NCBI GenBank assembly: GCA_043797615.1 | Contig: JAZDPK010000012.1 | Coordinates: 1 to 38,022, forward strand | From: JAZDPK01 sp043797615 | GTDB lineage: Bacteria > Patescibacteriota > Patescibacteriia > UBA11705 > JABHMO01 | Length of the DNA stretch: 38,022 nt | Direction of reading: 5' to 3' | Part shown: piece by piece, positions 14,494-22,874 of the stretch | How the letters are laid out: the number at the start of each line of letters is the position of its first letter | How positions within the stretch are numbered: the first letter of the stretch is position 1 | The notes under the pieces: model-generated | What the model saw: only the letters and a program-made list of their open reading frames with translations | Databases searched by the model: none | Told to the model about the DNA's origin: nothing | Program-made: the position numbers and the translations under genes

Positions 14494-15444
14494 ATGATAC
14501 CAGATGTAATCGGCCATGGCACCGCGACAACTAATTATGAGAAACGATTAAACAAGGAGGCTCAATCTTTTGATAGCATCGTTTCCGAGCGCTCGGCAAA
14601 CAATAAAATTCCGGATATTCGAAAAGATTTTTTCAATCCGTATTTTCACAATAATATCTGGCGAAACAGCGAATTCGTCAAACAGCATTATGGCGCATCG
14701 GTTGATTGGATGATTGAAAAGTTGCGTCGCGCAGGAGTTGACAGCGTAATCGAGTTTGGCTGCGGCGACGGCTGGGTTTGCCTTGAGTTCGCGCGCGCCG
14801 GCTTCAAGGTTATCGGCATTGACGCCAGCGCGGAAAGCATTTCTTTGGCCAAAAGATATATGGAAAGCTTGCCGGAAAAAAGAAATTTGAATTTGCAATA
14901 TTATTGTCAGAACGCGTTGGAATTCCTGCGATCGGATCAAGGCATCGACTCGGTCGTTTGTCACGGATTTTTACACCATTTGCCGCCTGTTGTGTTGGAA
15001 GAGTTTATCCGCCTGGTAAAATCGAAAATGAACCGCGATAACGTATTGCTTGGCGTTGAGCCGCGTTACGATAAAATCAGTCCGCAGGCGACGCTGCTGG
15101 TTTATGCCTTGAGAAGGGCCTGGCCGAATCATTTTAAATACAACAACGAATTGGAAAACGAATTGCGGACGATCGCCGATGAATTGGGGGAGACGGCGAA
15201 GTCGCAATCGGAAATGGACAATGAAAGTCAATCAGCGCTGATTTTGAGCGTTGTAAAAAAAAGCTTCAAGCAAGTTGAAACCGAATACACGAATGTTTTT
15301 TACGACAAGGTCATGGGCAGTTTGCGCGTTTCGCGGAGCGATGAAATCGAATTATCAAGATTGCTGAGCCGATTGGACGATTTGATCATTAAATATTCTC
15401 CGGATTTGGGCCGGCGAGCGCGCTTTTGCGCCAGCGAAGGATAG
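14494..15444 (+). CDS. class I SAM-dependent methyltransferase
   Basis: A 316-residue methyltransferase with motif I V-I-E-F-G-C-G-D-G-W near residue 85, an acidic G-I-D-A-S at the end of strand 2, and V-C-H-G-F-L-H-H-L-P as the post-motif segment common in sugar and small-molecule methyltransferases. There is no cysteine cluster at the N-terminus, unlike the neighbours at 13398, 17868 and 21144. The first 60 residues are charged with no recognisable domain. Soluble. It probably O- or N-methylates a glycan precursor; specificity unknown. No Shine-Dalgarno; ATG has T at -1. Confidence 0.82.
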   Translation: MIPDVIGHGTATTNYEKRLNKEAQSFDSIVSERSANNKIPDIRKDFFNPYFHNNIWRNSEFVKQHYGASVDWMIEKLRRAGVDSVIEFGCGDGWVCLEFARAGFKVIGIDASAESISLAKRYMESLPEKRNLNLQYYCQNALEFLRSDQGIDSVVCHGFLHHLPPVVLEEFIRLVKSKMNRDNVLLGVEPRYDKISPQATLLVYALRRAWPNHFKYNNELENELRTIADELGETAKSQSEMDNESQSALILSVVKKSFKQVETEYTNVFYDKVMGSLRVSRSDEIELSRLLSRLDDLIIKYSPDLGRRARFCASEG

Positions 15445-15492
15445 ATCAAGCGTCATTCGTCAATCTGGCGAGGCGTTAAACAAGCAAATCAT

Positions 15493-16398
15493 ATGAAAAA
15501 AATAATAGTGTTTGGCGGTTCCGGATTTTTAGGAAGCCATGTCGCCGATACTCTGGCTAATCACGGATACGAAGTGACCATCTTTGATATCAATGAAAGC
15601 CTGCATTTAAAATCGAACCAACGATTTATAAAGGGTGATATTACGGACAAAACGCAAATAGAACAGGCGATAATCGGGCAAGACGCGGTGTATAATTTTG
15701 CCGGCATTGCTGATATTGATGAAGCTTCTGAAAATCCCGTGAAAACGATTACGACCAATATTATCGGTAATACAAATATTTTAGAGGTTTGCCGAATAAA
15801 TGAAATTAAGAGATATGTTTTTGCCAGCACCATATACGTTTACAGCAATAGCGGTTCGTTTTATCGCACCAGCAAGCAGGCCTGCGAATTGATTATAGAA
15901 GAATATAATCGAAAATATGGATTGAATTTCACGATTCTCCGATACGGCTCGTTGTATGGTCCGCGCGCGAATGGGAAAAACTCCATGTATAATTTTGTCA
16001 AGCAGGCCATGGAGAATGGAAAAATTATCAGACATGGCGATGGCAATGAATTGCGCGATTATATCCATGTTTATGACGCCTCACAATTAAGCGTGAGGAT
16101 TTTAGACGAAGAATTTAGAAATCAACATGTCATTTTGAGCGGCCAGCAAAAGATTAAAATAAAAGATTTATTGCTCATGATTAAGGAGATGTTAAACAAT
16201 AAAGTAGAATTGGAATTCAGAGAACAGGGACAGAGCTCGCATCATTATAATATTACTCCGTTCGAATTCGCGCCCAAATTGGCGAAAAAAATAACCGGTT
16301 ACACTCATATTGATCTCGGGCAGGGCATACTTGATCTGATGAACACATTGTATAAAGAAAAACAGTTAAAACAGGATGAAAGTTTTAATAATTGGTAA
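15493..16398 (+). CDS. NAD-dependent nucleotide-sugar epimerase/dehydratase (extended SDR), second copy
   Basis: A 301-residue extended SDR: F-G-G-S-G-F-L-G-S-H (7-16) for NAD binding, N-F-A-G-I-A-D-I-D, A-S-T-I-Y-V-Y with the catalytic Ser/Thr, Y-R-T-S-K as Y-x-x-x-K, and L-R-Y-G-S-L-Y-G-P. The set is of UDP-glucose-epimerase/dehydratase type with a shorter C-terminal domain. It begins a small sub-block (15493-17871) with a FAH-family protein and a cyclase, so its product may feed an oxidised or open-chain sugar. Substrate unknown. Confidence 0.83.
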   Translation: MKKIIVFGGSGFLGSHVADTLANHGYEVTIFDINESLHLKSNQRFIKGDITDKTQIEQAIIGQDAVYNFAGIADIDEASENPVKTITTNIIGNTNILEVCRINEIKRYVFASTIYVYSNSGSFYRTSKQACELIIEEYNRKYGLNFTILRYGSLYGPRANGKNSMYNFVKQAMENGKIIRHGDGNELRDYIHVYDASQLSVRILDEEFRNQHVILSGQQKIKIKDLLLMIKEMLNNKVELEFREQGQSSHHYNITPFEFAPKLAKKITGYTHIDLGQGILDLMNTLYKEKQLKQDESFNNW

Positions 16399-16402
16399 GA
16401 CT

Positions 16403-17194
16403 ATGAAATTAATCCGATTTATCAATCAGGAATTTCCAAAGCCAACCTATGGCTGCGTCATTAATGATCAGGTTCGGCTTCTGAACGGAGACCCGTTCAA
16501 CAATTATACGATCGAAAAAACGATTGGCGACCTGGATCAGGTAAAGTTGCTTGCTCCTTGTTCGCCAAGCAAGGTCATTGGATTAGCCGCAAATTATGCG
16601 GGAGCAACCGGTGTAACGGAAAACATGAAAGAGCCGTTGATATTCATGAAGCCGACAAGCAGCATCTGCGGCCCGTTCGATGAAATAATCTGTCCGTTTG
16701 AGAATATTAAGGCGTGGGGAGAAGCGGAGTTGGGAATCGTGATCGGCAAGAAAACCAAGTTTGCGTCGATAGAGGAAGGAGAAAAATCCATTTTCGGTTA
16801 CCTTTGCGCCAATGACGTCACGGCGGACAATATTGAAAATCGCGATCATCACTTGGCGCGATCAAAAGGCGCGGATACTTTCTGCCCGATCGGTCCCTGG
16901 ATTGATACAAATTTCGAACCCCGGGAGGCGATGATCAGTTGTCGGCAAAACGGCAGACTTATCCGCCAATCGACGCTGGATAAAGGAATTTGGCGGGACG
17001 GCGAGATCATCAACTTCTTGTCGCAATGGATGACGTTGGAAGTCGGGGACATAATCATCACCGGAACGCCGCCGCGGGTCGTGGAAAAAACGTATTTGAA
17101 TCATGGCGACGTGTTCGAAGTTGAAATCGCGGGACTCGGCAGATTAAAAAATAAATTTTTATACAAACCAGAAAATGAAATCAAATCCTTTTAA
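16403..17194 (+). CDS. fumarylacetoacetate hydrolase (FAH)-family protein
   Basis: A 263-residue metal-dependent enzyme of the FAH superfamily, which cleaves or hydrates/decarboxylates 2-keto and acylpyruvate-type acids. The family core is visible: K-V-I-G-L-A-A-N-Y, P-L-I-F-M-K-P-T-S-S, the acidic metal site W-G-E-A-E-L-G-I-V-I-G-K, G-Y-L-C-A-N-D-V-T-A, the S-K-G-A-D-T-F-C-P-I-G-P block and D-I-I-I-T-G-T-P-P near the end. ATG 16403 is preferred to 16376, which would overlap the previous gene by 23 bases. Such enzymes are usually catabolic; here one sits in a glycan operon and overlaps the cyclase gene by 20 bases. It may act on a 2-keto-3-deoxy sugar acid. Confidence 0.85.
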   Translation: MKLIRFINQEFPKPTYGCVINDQVRLLNGDPFNNYTIEKTIGDLDQVKLLAPCSPSKVIGLAANYAGATGVTENMKEPLIFMKPTSSICGPFDEIICPFENIKAWGEAELGIVIGKKTKFASIEEGEKSIFGYLCANDVTADNIENRDHHLARSKGADTFCPIGPWIDTNFEPREAMISCRQNGRLIRQSTLDKGIWRDGEIINFLSQWMTLEVGDIIITGTPPRVVEKTYLNHGDVFEVEIAGLGRLKNKFLYKPENEIKSF

Positions 17195-17871
17195 AATCGT
17201 GGATTTATCCCATCCGTTGTCAAATTCGACGCTTGTTTATCCGGGCGACCCGGGCATTAATATCGCCCGATTCAAATCCATCCGTTTAAATAACACGGCC
17301 GTATCCAGTTTAACGTTCGGTTCCCATTCGGGCACGCACTTGGACGCGCCGTGCCATGTTATTGAAAATGGCGCCGGCTTGAATCAAATGGAACCGATGA
17401 ATTATTTCGGCGTTGGCCGTTGCCTTGACGTCCGCAACCGCGAACAAATCACCGACCGGGACATTCCCGCAAATATTGCGGCCGGACAGGCTGTTTTCTT
17501 CCGCACCGGCCACGCGCAATATTGGAACAGTGAAAAATATTATCAGACGCGCCCGTGTCTGACAACGGAAGCGGCCGACGCGCTCATCAAACGGGGGGTT
17601 TTGGCCGTTGGTGTCGATACGCCGAGTGTGGACGCGCAAGGAACGCAAAAAAAAAATAATTCACGAAAAATTGCTGGCAAAAAACATATTGATTTTTGAG
17701 AATTTGGCCAATCTTGATCAACTGCCGGTCAACGATATGTTTGTTTATTTCGGCGCCCCGATACCGGTGGAAAACGGCGATGGCGCTCCGGCCCGCGTCT
17801 TCGCGCTTATCGGCGACGGCCGGCTGGCCGAATCGCTGATTGATTTTAAAAATAATTTAATGCGGTTATGA
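17175..17871 (+). pseudogene. cyclase-family metal-dependent hydrolase, interrupted by a frameshift at A10
   Basis: This belongs to the cyclase/kynurenine-formamidase-like family, whose members hydrolyse amides, lactones or cyclic esters. The metal motif H-S-G-T-H-L-D-A-P-C-H (His51, His55, Asp57, His61) is intact. The frame read from 17175 reaches a ten-A run (17647-17656) and then drifts into a meaningless Lys/Asn-rich end at 17699. The correct continuation (I-I-H-E-K-L-L-A-K-N-I-L... then F-G-A-P-I-P-V-E-N-G-D-G-A-P-A-R) is in the next frame up to TGA 17869-17871. With nine A the two halves join into one protein of about 231 residues. It may be a real loss, an assembly error, or expression by slippage on the A run. 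It overlaps the FAH gene before it and the HAD fusion after it (ATGA). Confidence 0.8.
17647..17656 (+). repeat. A10 homopolymer at the cyclase frameshift
   Basis: Ten consecutive A, preceded by CGC and followed by TAATTC. Nine A would restore one continuous reading frame. This is the longest single-base run I noticed in the window. Confidence 0.8.
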
Positions 17872-19640
17872 AAAAAATAATTGGATTGGATTTCGACGGA
17901 GTCATCTGCGATAGCACGGCGGAATGTTTGATTACCGGCTATAACGCCTGGCTTGATTGGCAAAATATAAAACATTTCATCACTCAAACGGCGGAGGTGC
18001 CGAATGAACTGGCAGATTATTTTCGGCTTTGGCGCGGCTGCGTCAGGACGGCCGACCAATATTTGACGATTTTCAAATCTTACGCCGAACGGAAGTTATT
18101 GCTGGATGAAGCTGATTTTGAATCGCTCATCCAGCAAAACGAACCGGATCGTTCGCTTTATGGCCAAAGGTTTTTTGAGGCGCGGGAAAGATTAAGAAAC
18201 CAGAATCTTGATTATTGGCTGCGGTTAAATTATTCATATCCTTGTCTGGCCGGCGATTTGAAAAAAGTTATGGAGTCGGCCGATGTTTACATCGTCTCTA
18301 GCGGAAAGGACGCGAAATCAGTTCTCGTTTTTTTGGAGCATCTTGGAATTGATTTTCCTGAATCAAAAGTGTACGACAAGTCAATCGCCAACGATAAATT
18401 GACCGCGTTAAATAAAATTGCCGAACTGAATAACGAGCGGCTGGAAAATATTGTTTTTCTCGATGACAATATAAGCCATATAATGAATATCAAGCTGGCC
18501 GGCGTTAAAGTATTTATGGCCGGTTGGGGGTATCATACCGACGAGCATATTCAAAAAGCGATTATTAATAATATTGATGTTTTAAATTTAGAAAACTGGC
18601 TGGAACGAGTTTTGTCTGAATTGAATGATTCAACGGTAACAAAGAAAACTGAAACTGACGGTTTCACGATGGCGAGAAGGGAAAGCGATATTGATTATTG
18701 CGTTAATTGCCATTCGAGCGAATATCAATCAGTGACAAACAAGCTGCGTTACAATAAGACGGGAACGGTTGTCAAATGCCAACAATGCGGGCTCGTTCGC
18801 ATGGCGGGCGCGTTGACTTTTGAAAATAAATCGCCGAAATTTTATCAAAAACAATATGCCATTGAATATCACCAAGGGGCGAAGGCTGAATTGGACAGCT
18901 TGTTTGATTCTTTTTTGCCCGTACAGCAAGAAAGAATCGGCAAAATGAGAAAATATCTTAAATCGTCCGACAGCGTTTTGGAAATCGGCAGCAGTACAGG
19001 CTATTTTTTGCAGGCGGTGAAAAAACACGTTCGAGATGTTTGCGGCATCGAATACAATTTACGCGAAGCCGAATACGCCACGCGAGTCAAAGGCATTCGA
19101 ACCAGCTCGCAACCGCTGAATCGCTCGGAATTCGCTGACAAGAAATTCGATCATATTTGCTTGTTCCAATTGTTGGAACACGTGGCCGACCCCGTTGAGT
19201 TTTTGCGCGACCTCAAGCAATATTTGACGCCGACCGGCCTTATTCACGTTGAAATTCCCAACGTCTTGGACCCATTGGTCAGCTTGTTTGATAATGTTGA
19301 GTTCCGAGATTTCTTTTATCAGGAGCCGCACTTGTACTATTTTGATCCGCAAACGTTGGCCGCGGTCGCGGCCAAAACCGGTCTGGTGATTGAATCAATG
19401 GAATCTTTCCAGCAAACCAGCCTGACCAATACTTTGAATTGGATTTACCGCCGCGCGCCGCAGGCGTGCCGTTGGGATTGCATGCAGGCCGTTTTACCGA
19501 CAAATTATTTGACCAATTCAACGAACGTTAAAATCAAAGGCAAAATTGCTCGTTTGATTCAAAAAGCGGATTTGGAATATAAGAATATTTTGGAAGAATC
19601 CGGCTTGACCGACAATATATTTTGCATTCTTAAAAAATAA
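17868..19640 (+). CDS. fusion: HAD-family hydrolase + Cys-cluster SAM methyltransferase
   Basis: A 590-residue two-part protein. Residues 1-245 are a HAD-superfamily phosphatase-like domain: D-F-D-G-V (Asp8 nucleophile, Asp10), S-S-G around 144-146, Lys177 and F-L-D-D-N (198-201 region), the complete catalytic set. After a linker (about 246-272) comes a methyltransferase with a zinc-type cluster Cys278, Cys281, Cys304, Cys307 and SAM motif L-E-I-G-S-S-T-G-Y (371-379), then F-Q-L-L-E-H-V-A-D-P. The likely logic is dephosphorylation of a sugar phosphate and methylation of the product, or two steps on one intermediate. I know of no standard enzyme with this pair. It overlaps the cyclase by 4 bp and is followed after 3 bp by the radical SAM gene. 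Confidence 0.85.
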   Translation: MKKIIGLDFDGVICDSTAECLITGYNAWLDWQNIKHFITQTAEVPNELADYFRLWRGCVRTADQYLTIFKSYAERKLLLDEADFESLIQQNEPDRSLYGQRFFEARERLRNQNLDYWLRLNYSYPCLAGDLKKVMESADVYIVSSGKDAKSVLVFLEHLGIDFPESKVYDKSIANDKLTALNKIAELNNERLENIVFLDDNISHIMNIKLAGVKVFMAGWGYHTDEHIQKAIINNIDVLNLENWLERVLSELNDSTVTKKTETDGFTMARRESDIDYCVNCHSSEYQSVTNKLRYNKTGTVVKCQQCGLVRMAGALTFENKSPKFYQKQYAIEYHQGAKAELDSLFDSFLPVQQERIGKMRKYLKSSDSVLEIGSSTGYFLQAVKKHVRDVCGIEYNLREAEYATRVKGIRTSSQPLNRSEFADKKFDHICLFQLLEHVADPVEFLRDLKQYLTPTGLIHVEIPNVLDPLVSLFDNVEFRDFFYQEPHLYYFDPQTLAAVAAKTGLVIESMESFQQTSLTNTLNWIYRRAPQACRWDCMQAVLPTNYLTNSTNVKIKGKIARLIQKADLEYKNILEESGLTDNIFCILKK

Positions 19641-19643
19641 TTT

Positions 19644-21137
19644 ATGGCTTTTCGCGTTTTATTCATTTATCCCAATCTTTCCATGAGTTCGATGGTGCCG
19701 CACGCCATCGCCGTTCTTTCGGCTGTTCTGAAAAAGGCGGACATGGAGACGGAGGTTTTTGATACTACGTTTTATCCTGATCAGGCGATCGATACAAATC
19801 AGGACAAGGTGAAGGCGCTCAATGTCTTGCCATACAGCTTTCAAGAACGCGGCATTCAGCCGAAGGCGACGGATCCTTACACTGATTTGCGGGCGCAAAT
19901 CAATCGCTTTCAGCCGAATTTGATCGCTATTTCTTTGGTGGAAGATAATTTTGCATTGGGTTGCAAATTGTTGCGGTCAATCGCTGATTTCGAAATCCCG
20001 GTTGTCGCCGGCGGGGTTTTTTGCACTTATGCGGCGGATAAAGTTTTAATGAATCAGGACATTGATTATGTTATTCGCGGAGAAGGGGAAATCGCCTTGC
20101 TCGAGCTTTGCCGTAAGTTGCGAAATTCGCAGAGTCCTTTTGAAATTAATAATCTTGGCTACAAGAAAGACGGTCGGATAATCTGCAATCCAATCAACGC
20201 ATTGGTTGATATTGATGATTTGCCGTTTCCCGATTATTCCATTTTCGATGAACATAATATGTATCGGCCAATGATGGGTAAAATTTATCGCACTTTGGCC
20301 GTCGAGTTGCATCGCGGATGCCCGTTCAATTGCGACTATTGCAATTCCGGCGCCAACAATCGCTGGTATTTGGAGCATACGAAAAAAATGTTTTTTCGCA
20401 AACGGAAGATTGATAAATTCGCTCGGGAATTCGATTTTTTAGTCAAAGCGCACAAGCCGGAATTCATTTATTTTCTTTCTGATACTTTTCTAATGTTAAC
20501 GGATGAGGAGTTCGACCAGTTTTGCGAAATCTATTTGCAATACAAAATACCTTTTTTCATGAATACCCGCGCTGAAACCGTGACCGAGGAGCGGGTGAAA
20601 AAATTAAACGAAATAAATTGCGCGCGCGGCAATATCGGCATCGAGCACGGCAACGCCGATTTTCGCTACAATGTGATCGGCCGAAAAATTTCGGACGAGA
20701 CCATCATTCAGGCGATCAAAATGGTCGGCGAAACCAGCATATCCACCGCTTCCAACAATATTATCGGATTTCCCGGGGAAACGCGGCAATTAATATTCGA
20801 CACGATCAATTTTAACCGAAAAATAGAAAAATACTGCGATTCCATCAGTTGCACCGTATTTGCGCCATACCATGGCACCGCGCTGCGCGAACGAGCCGTT
20901 GAGGCCGGTTTTCTCGATCCATCGACCGTGGTCAACACCGCGTGCATTTCGAAAAGCTTGCTGCGCATGCCGCAAATAAGCGCCGATGAAATTGCCGGCT
21001 TGCAACGAACTTTCAGCTTGTACGTGCGGTCGCCTATCGCCGATTGGCCGCGCATCAAGCTGGCGGAAAAATTAACGCCGGCCGGCGACCAAATGCAGGC
21101 GATTTTAACCAAGGAATTCAGAGAAAAACAAGAATAA
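19644..21137 (+). CDS. B12-binding-domain radical SAM protein
   Basis: A 497-residue class-B-type radical SAM enzyme. The N-terminal part (about 1-160) is a cobalamin-binding-like fold with V-V-A-G-G-V-F-C and V-I-R-G-E-G-E near its end. The radical SAM domain has the [4Fe-4S] motif Cys226-x3-Cys230-x2-Cys233 in H-R-G-C-P-F-N-C-D-Y-C. Later, G-I-E-H-G-N and I-G-F-P-G-E-T-R are the usual glycine-rich SAM-contact strands. Enzymes of this group methylate unactivated carbon or phosphorus, or rearrange sugars and lipids. Between a HAD-methyltransferase fusion and another methyltransferase, C-methylation or deoxygenation of a sugar is the best guess. Cobalamin would probably have to be salvaged. 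Confidence 0.9.
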   Translation: MAFRVLFIYPNLSMSSMVPHAIAVLSAVLKKADMETEVFDTTFYPDQAIDTNQDKVKALNVLPYSFQERGIQPKATDPYTDLRAQINRFQPNLIAISLVEDNFALGCKLLRSIADFEIPVVAGGVFCTYAADKVLMNQDIDYVIRGEGEIALLELCRKLRNSQSPFEINNLGYKKDGRIICNPINALVDIDDLPFPDYSIFDEHNMYRPMMGKIYRTLAVELHRGCPFNCDYCNSGANNRWYLEHTKKMFFRKRKIDKFAREFDFLVKAHKPEFIYFLSDTFLMLTDEEFDQFCEIYLQYKIPFFMNTRAETVTEERVKKLNEINCARGNIGIEHGNADFRYNVIGRKISDETIIQAIKMVGETSISTASNNIIGFPGETRQLIFDTINFNRKIEKYCDSISCTVFAPYHGTALRERAVEAGFLDPSTVVNTACISKSLLRMPQISADEIAGLQRTFSLYVRSPIADWPRIKLAEKLTPAGDQMQAILTKEFREKQE

Positions 21138-21143
21138 ATATTT

Positions 21144-22091
21144 ATGAGTCAATCAACCTGCTATTTTTGCCACGCCAAGGAATTTGAGCGATTGAGCGAT
21201 CGCATTCGCGGCAACGAACAGATTCCTGTTTTGCGTTGCAAAGATTGCGGATTGATTTTTTTGGACAAAACCGATCCGAATTTTGCGATAGAGTCGTATG
21301 AATCAACCGATTATCTGAACAAGCACCCGCAATTGTATGGCGCGCAAAATTTGGCTGATTATGATCGGGCGAGGATCGAAACGTATCGTCAAAAAGCGGC
21401 AATGGCCTTGACTTGGCTAAGTCCGGAGGCGGAAGTGTTGGATATCGGTTGCGGCTGCGGATCGTTTTTGTCTTTGATCCAGCCCAAAGTAAAAAAAGCG
21501 ACCGGCGTCGAATTGAACGCGGAGTTGGCGAATTACGCCAGAGCGAAGCTTGGCATAGAGATACATAGCCAGCCGATCGAAACGCTGGATTTTGACCGGA
21601 AATTCGACGCGATATTCATGATGCAGGTGGTAGATCATTTGTCTGACCCGATCGCCGTTTTGCAAAAAGCCAAAACATATTTGAAAGACGGCGGCTTCAT
21701 TTGGGCGGAATTGCCAAACACGGCCGAAGCGCTAATGAATTTTTTGCCGGAAAAAACCTTGTTAACGCATCGGCTGTTTCATTGGCATCGCGGCCATTTA
21801 TGGTATTTTAATTCCGACACCGTTAAGAAATTATTTTCATTGGCCGGACTGCGTTGCGAGGTGCTCAATATGCACGATTGGACGCTGCTTAATTTTCTGC
21901 AATGGTGGTATCTTGGCCAGCCGATGCCCGGCATCGAATTATCTCAAATGGGCGTTGAATTGTACGCAAAACCGGAAAACCAATATATGCTCGACATGAA
22001 TGAATTTTTTAAAAAAAACGATGTTGATTTTCGCGCGATTTTGACCAAGCACGGGCTTGGCAGCACCTTTCTATGCAAAGCGACGCTATAA
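21144..22091 (+). CDS. SAM-dependent methyltransferase with N-terminal Cys4 cluster
   Basis: A 315-residue methyltransferase with four N-terminal cysteines (Cys6, Cys9, Cys32, Cys35; C-Y-F-C and C-K-D-C-G-L) and motif I V-L-D-I-G-C-G-C-G-S at 98-107, then M-M-Q-V-V-D-H-L-S-D-P. The cysteine module and arrangement match the C-terminal half of the HAD fusion (17868) and the gene at 13398, so the three are paralogues. It is shorter than sugar C-methyltransferases of the NovU/TylC3 type (about 410 residues) because it lacks their C-terminal domain. It directly follows the radical SAM gene. Substrate unknown. Confidence 0.84.
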   Translation: MSQSTCYFCHAKEFERLSDRIRGNEQIPVLRCKDCGLIFLDKTDPNFAIESYESTDYLNKHPQLYGAQNLADYDRARIETYRQKAAMALTWLSPEAEVLDIGCGCGSFLSLIQPKVKKATGVELNAELANYARAKLGIEIHSQPIETLDFDRKFDAIFMMQVVDHLSDPIAVLQKAKTYLKDGGFIWAELPNTAEALMNFLPEKTLLTHRLFHWHRGHLWYFNSDTVKKLFSLAGLRCEVLNMHDWTLLNFLQWWYLGQPMPGIELSQMGVELYAKPENQYMLDMNEFFKKNDVDFRAILTKHGLGSTFLCKATL

Positions 22092-22114
22092 AATAATTAA
22101 CTAAATGTAAATTT

Positions 22115-22870
22115 ATGAAAATAGTCGTTGGCATTCCCGCGCGCATGGGTTCGACCCGTTTTCCGGGCAAACCTTTATGCGATATTCTGGGCAAACCGAT
22201 GATTGAGCATGTTTACAAGCGGTCGGCGCTGGCAAAGAGCGTTACCGATGTTTTTATCGCCGCTTGCGACGAAGAAATCAAGGCGGCGGTGGAAAGTTTT
22301 GGCGGCAAGGTGCTAATGACGCCGAAAGAAATATCCCGCCCCGGCTTGAGAGTGGCGGAAGCGTGCAAACAGCTTGATTTGGCCGATGATGATATTGTCG
22401 TGGTCGTCCAGGGCGACGAGCCGCTGGTGCATCCGGAAATGATTGAACGAGCGGTGGCGCCATTGCTTCAAGACCAGTCTATATTTTGCGTGAATCTCGC
22501 CAAGGACATGACCGAAGAAGAATGGCTTGATCCGAATGAAATACATGTTGTCACTGACGCGAAAATGAACGCCCTTTATATGTCCCGAAGCCCGCTTCCC
22601 AGCAATACGCGCAATCGCGTGGGGCCGAGAATTAAACAGGTTTGCATCATGCCTTTCACCAAGAAGAATTTATTCGCGTTTCAGGAAATGTCCGCGACTC
22701 CGCTCGAGGTGGCCGAATCCATTGAAATGTTGCGCGCGATCGAGCATGGCTTCACGGTGCGAATGGTTAAAACGGATTTTAATTCCAAGTCCGTTGATAA
22801 TGAAAATGATCGTCAACAAGTTGAAAAAATCATGATCAATGATGAAATCTATAAGCAATTCCTGTTTTAA
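22115..22870 (+). CDS. KdsB-like CMP-sugar (3-deoxy-ulosonate) cytidylyltransferase
   Basis: A 251-residue enzyme of the KdsB family, which activates Kdo with CTP. G-I-P-A-R-M-G-S-T-R-F-P-G-K-P-L (6-21) is the nucleotide loop; V-V-Q-G-D-E-P-L-V-H-P-E-M-I holds the Asp that binds magnesium; Y-M-S-R-S-P-L-P is the substrate segment; D-N-E-N-D lies near the end. Length fits the family (about 245-255). No Kdo synthase (KdsA), Kdo isomerase or lipid A gene is in the window. The next gene is a pyruvate-type aldolase, so the ulosonic acid activated here may be made by an aldolase route and need not be Kdo. I therefore give no gene symbol. Confidence 0.85.
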   Translation: MKIVVGIPARMGSTRFPGKPLCDILGKPMIEHVYKRSALAKSVTDVFIAACDEEIKAAVESFGGKVLMTPKEISRPGLRVAEACKQLDLADDDIVVVVQGDEPLVHPEMIERAVAPLLQDQSIFCVNLAKDMTEEEWLDPNEIHVVTDAKMNALYMSRSPLPSNTRNRVGPRIKQVCIMPFTKKNLFAFQEMSATPLEVAESIEMLRAIEHGFTVRMVKTDFNSKSVDNENDRQQVEKIMINDEIYKQFLF

Positions 22871-22874
22871 AATT

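Noticed and set aside
17608..17871. separate small gene of 87 residues
   Set aside because: Its first residues are an out-of-frame reading of the cyclase; from about 17657 on it is simply the second half of the cyclase after the A10 frameshift.
22115..22870. evidence for lipopolysaccharide and an outer membrane through Kdo
   Set aside because: A single KdsB-like enzyme without KdsA, KdsC, WaaA or lipid A genes is not enough; the context fits another ulosonic acid.
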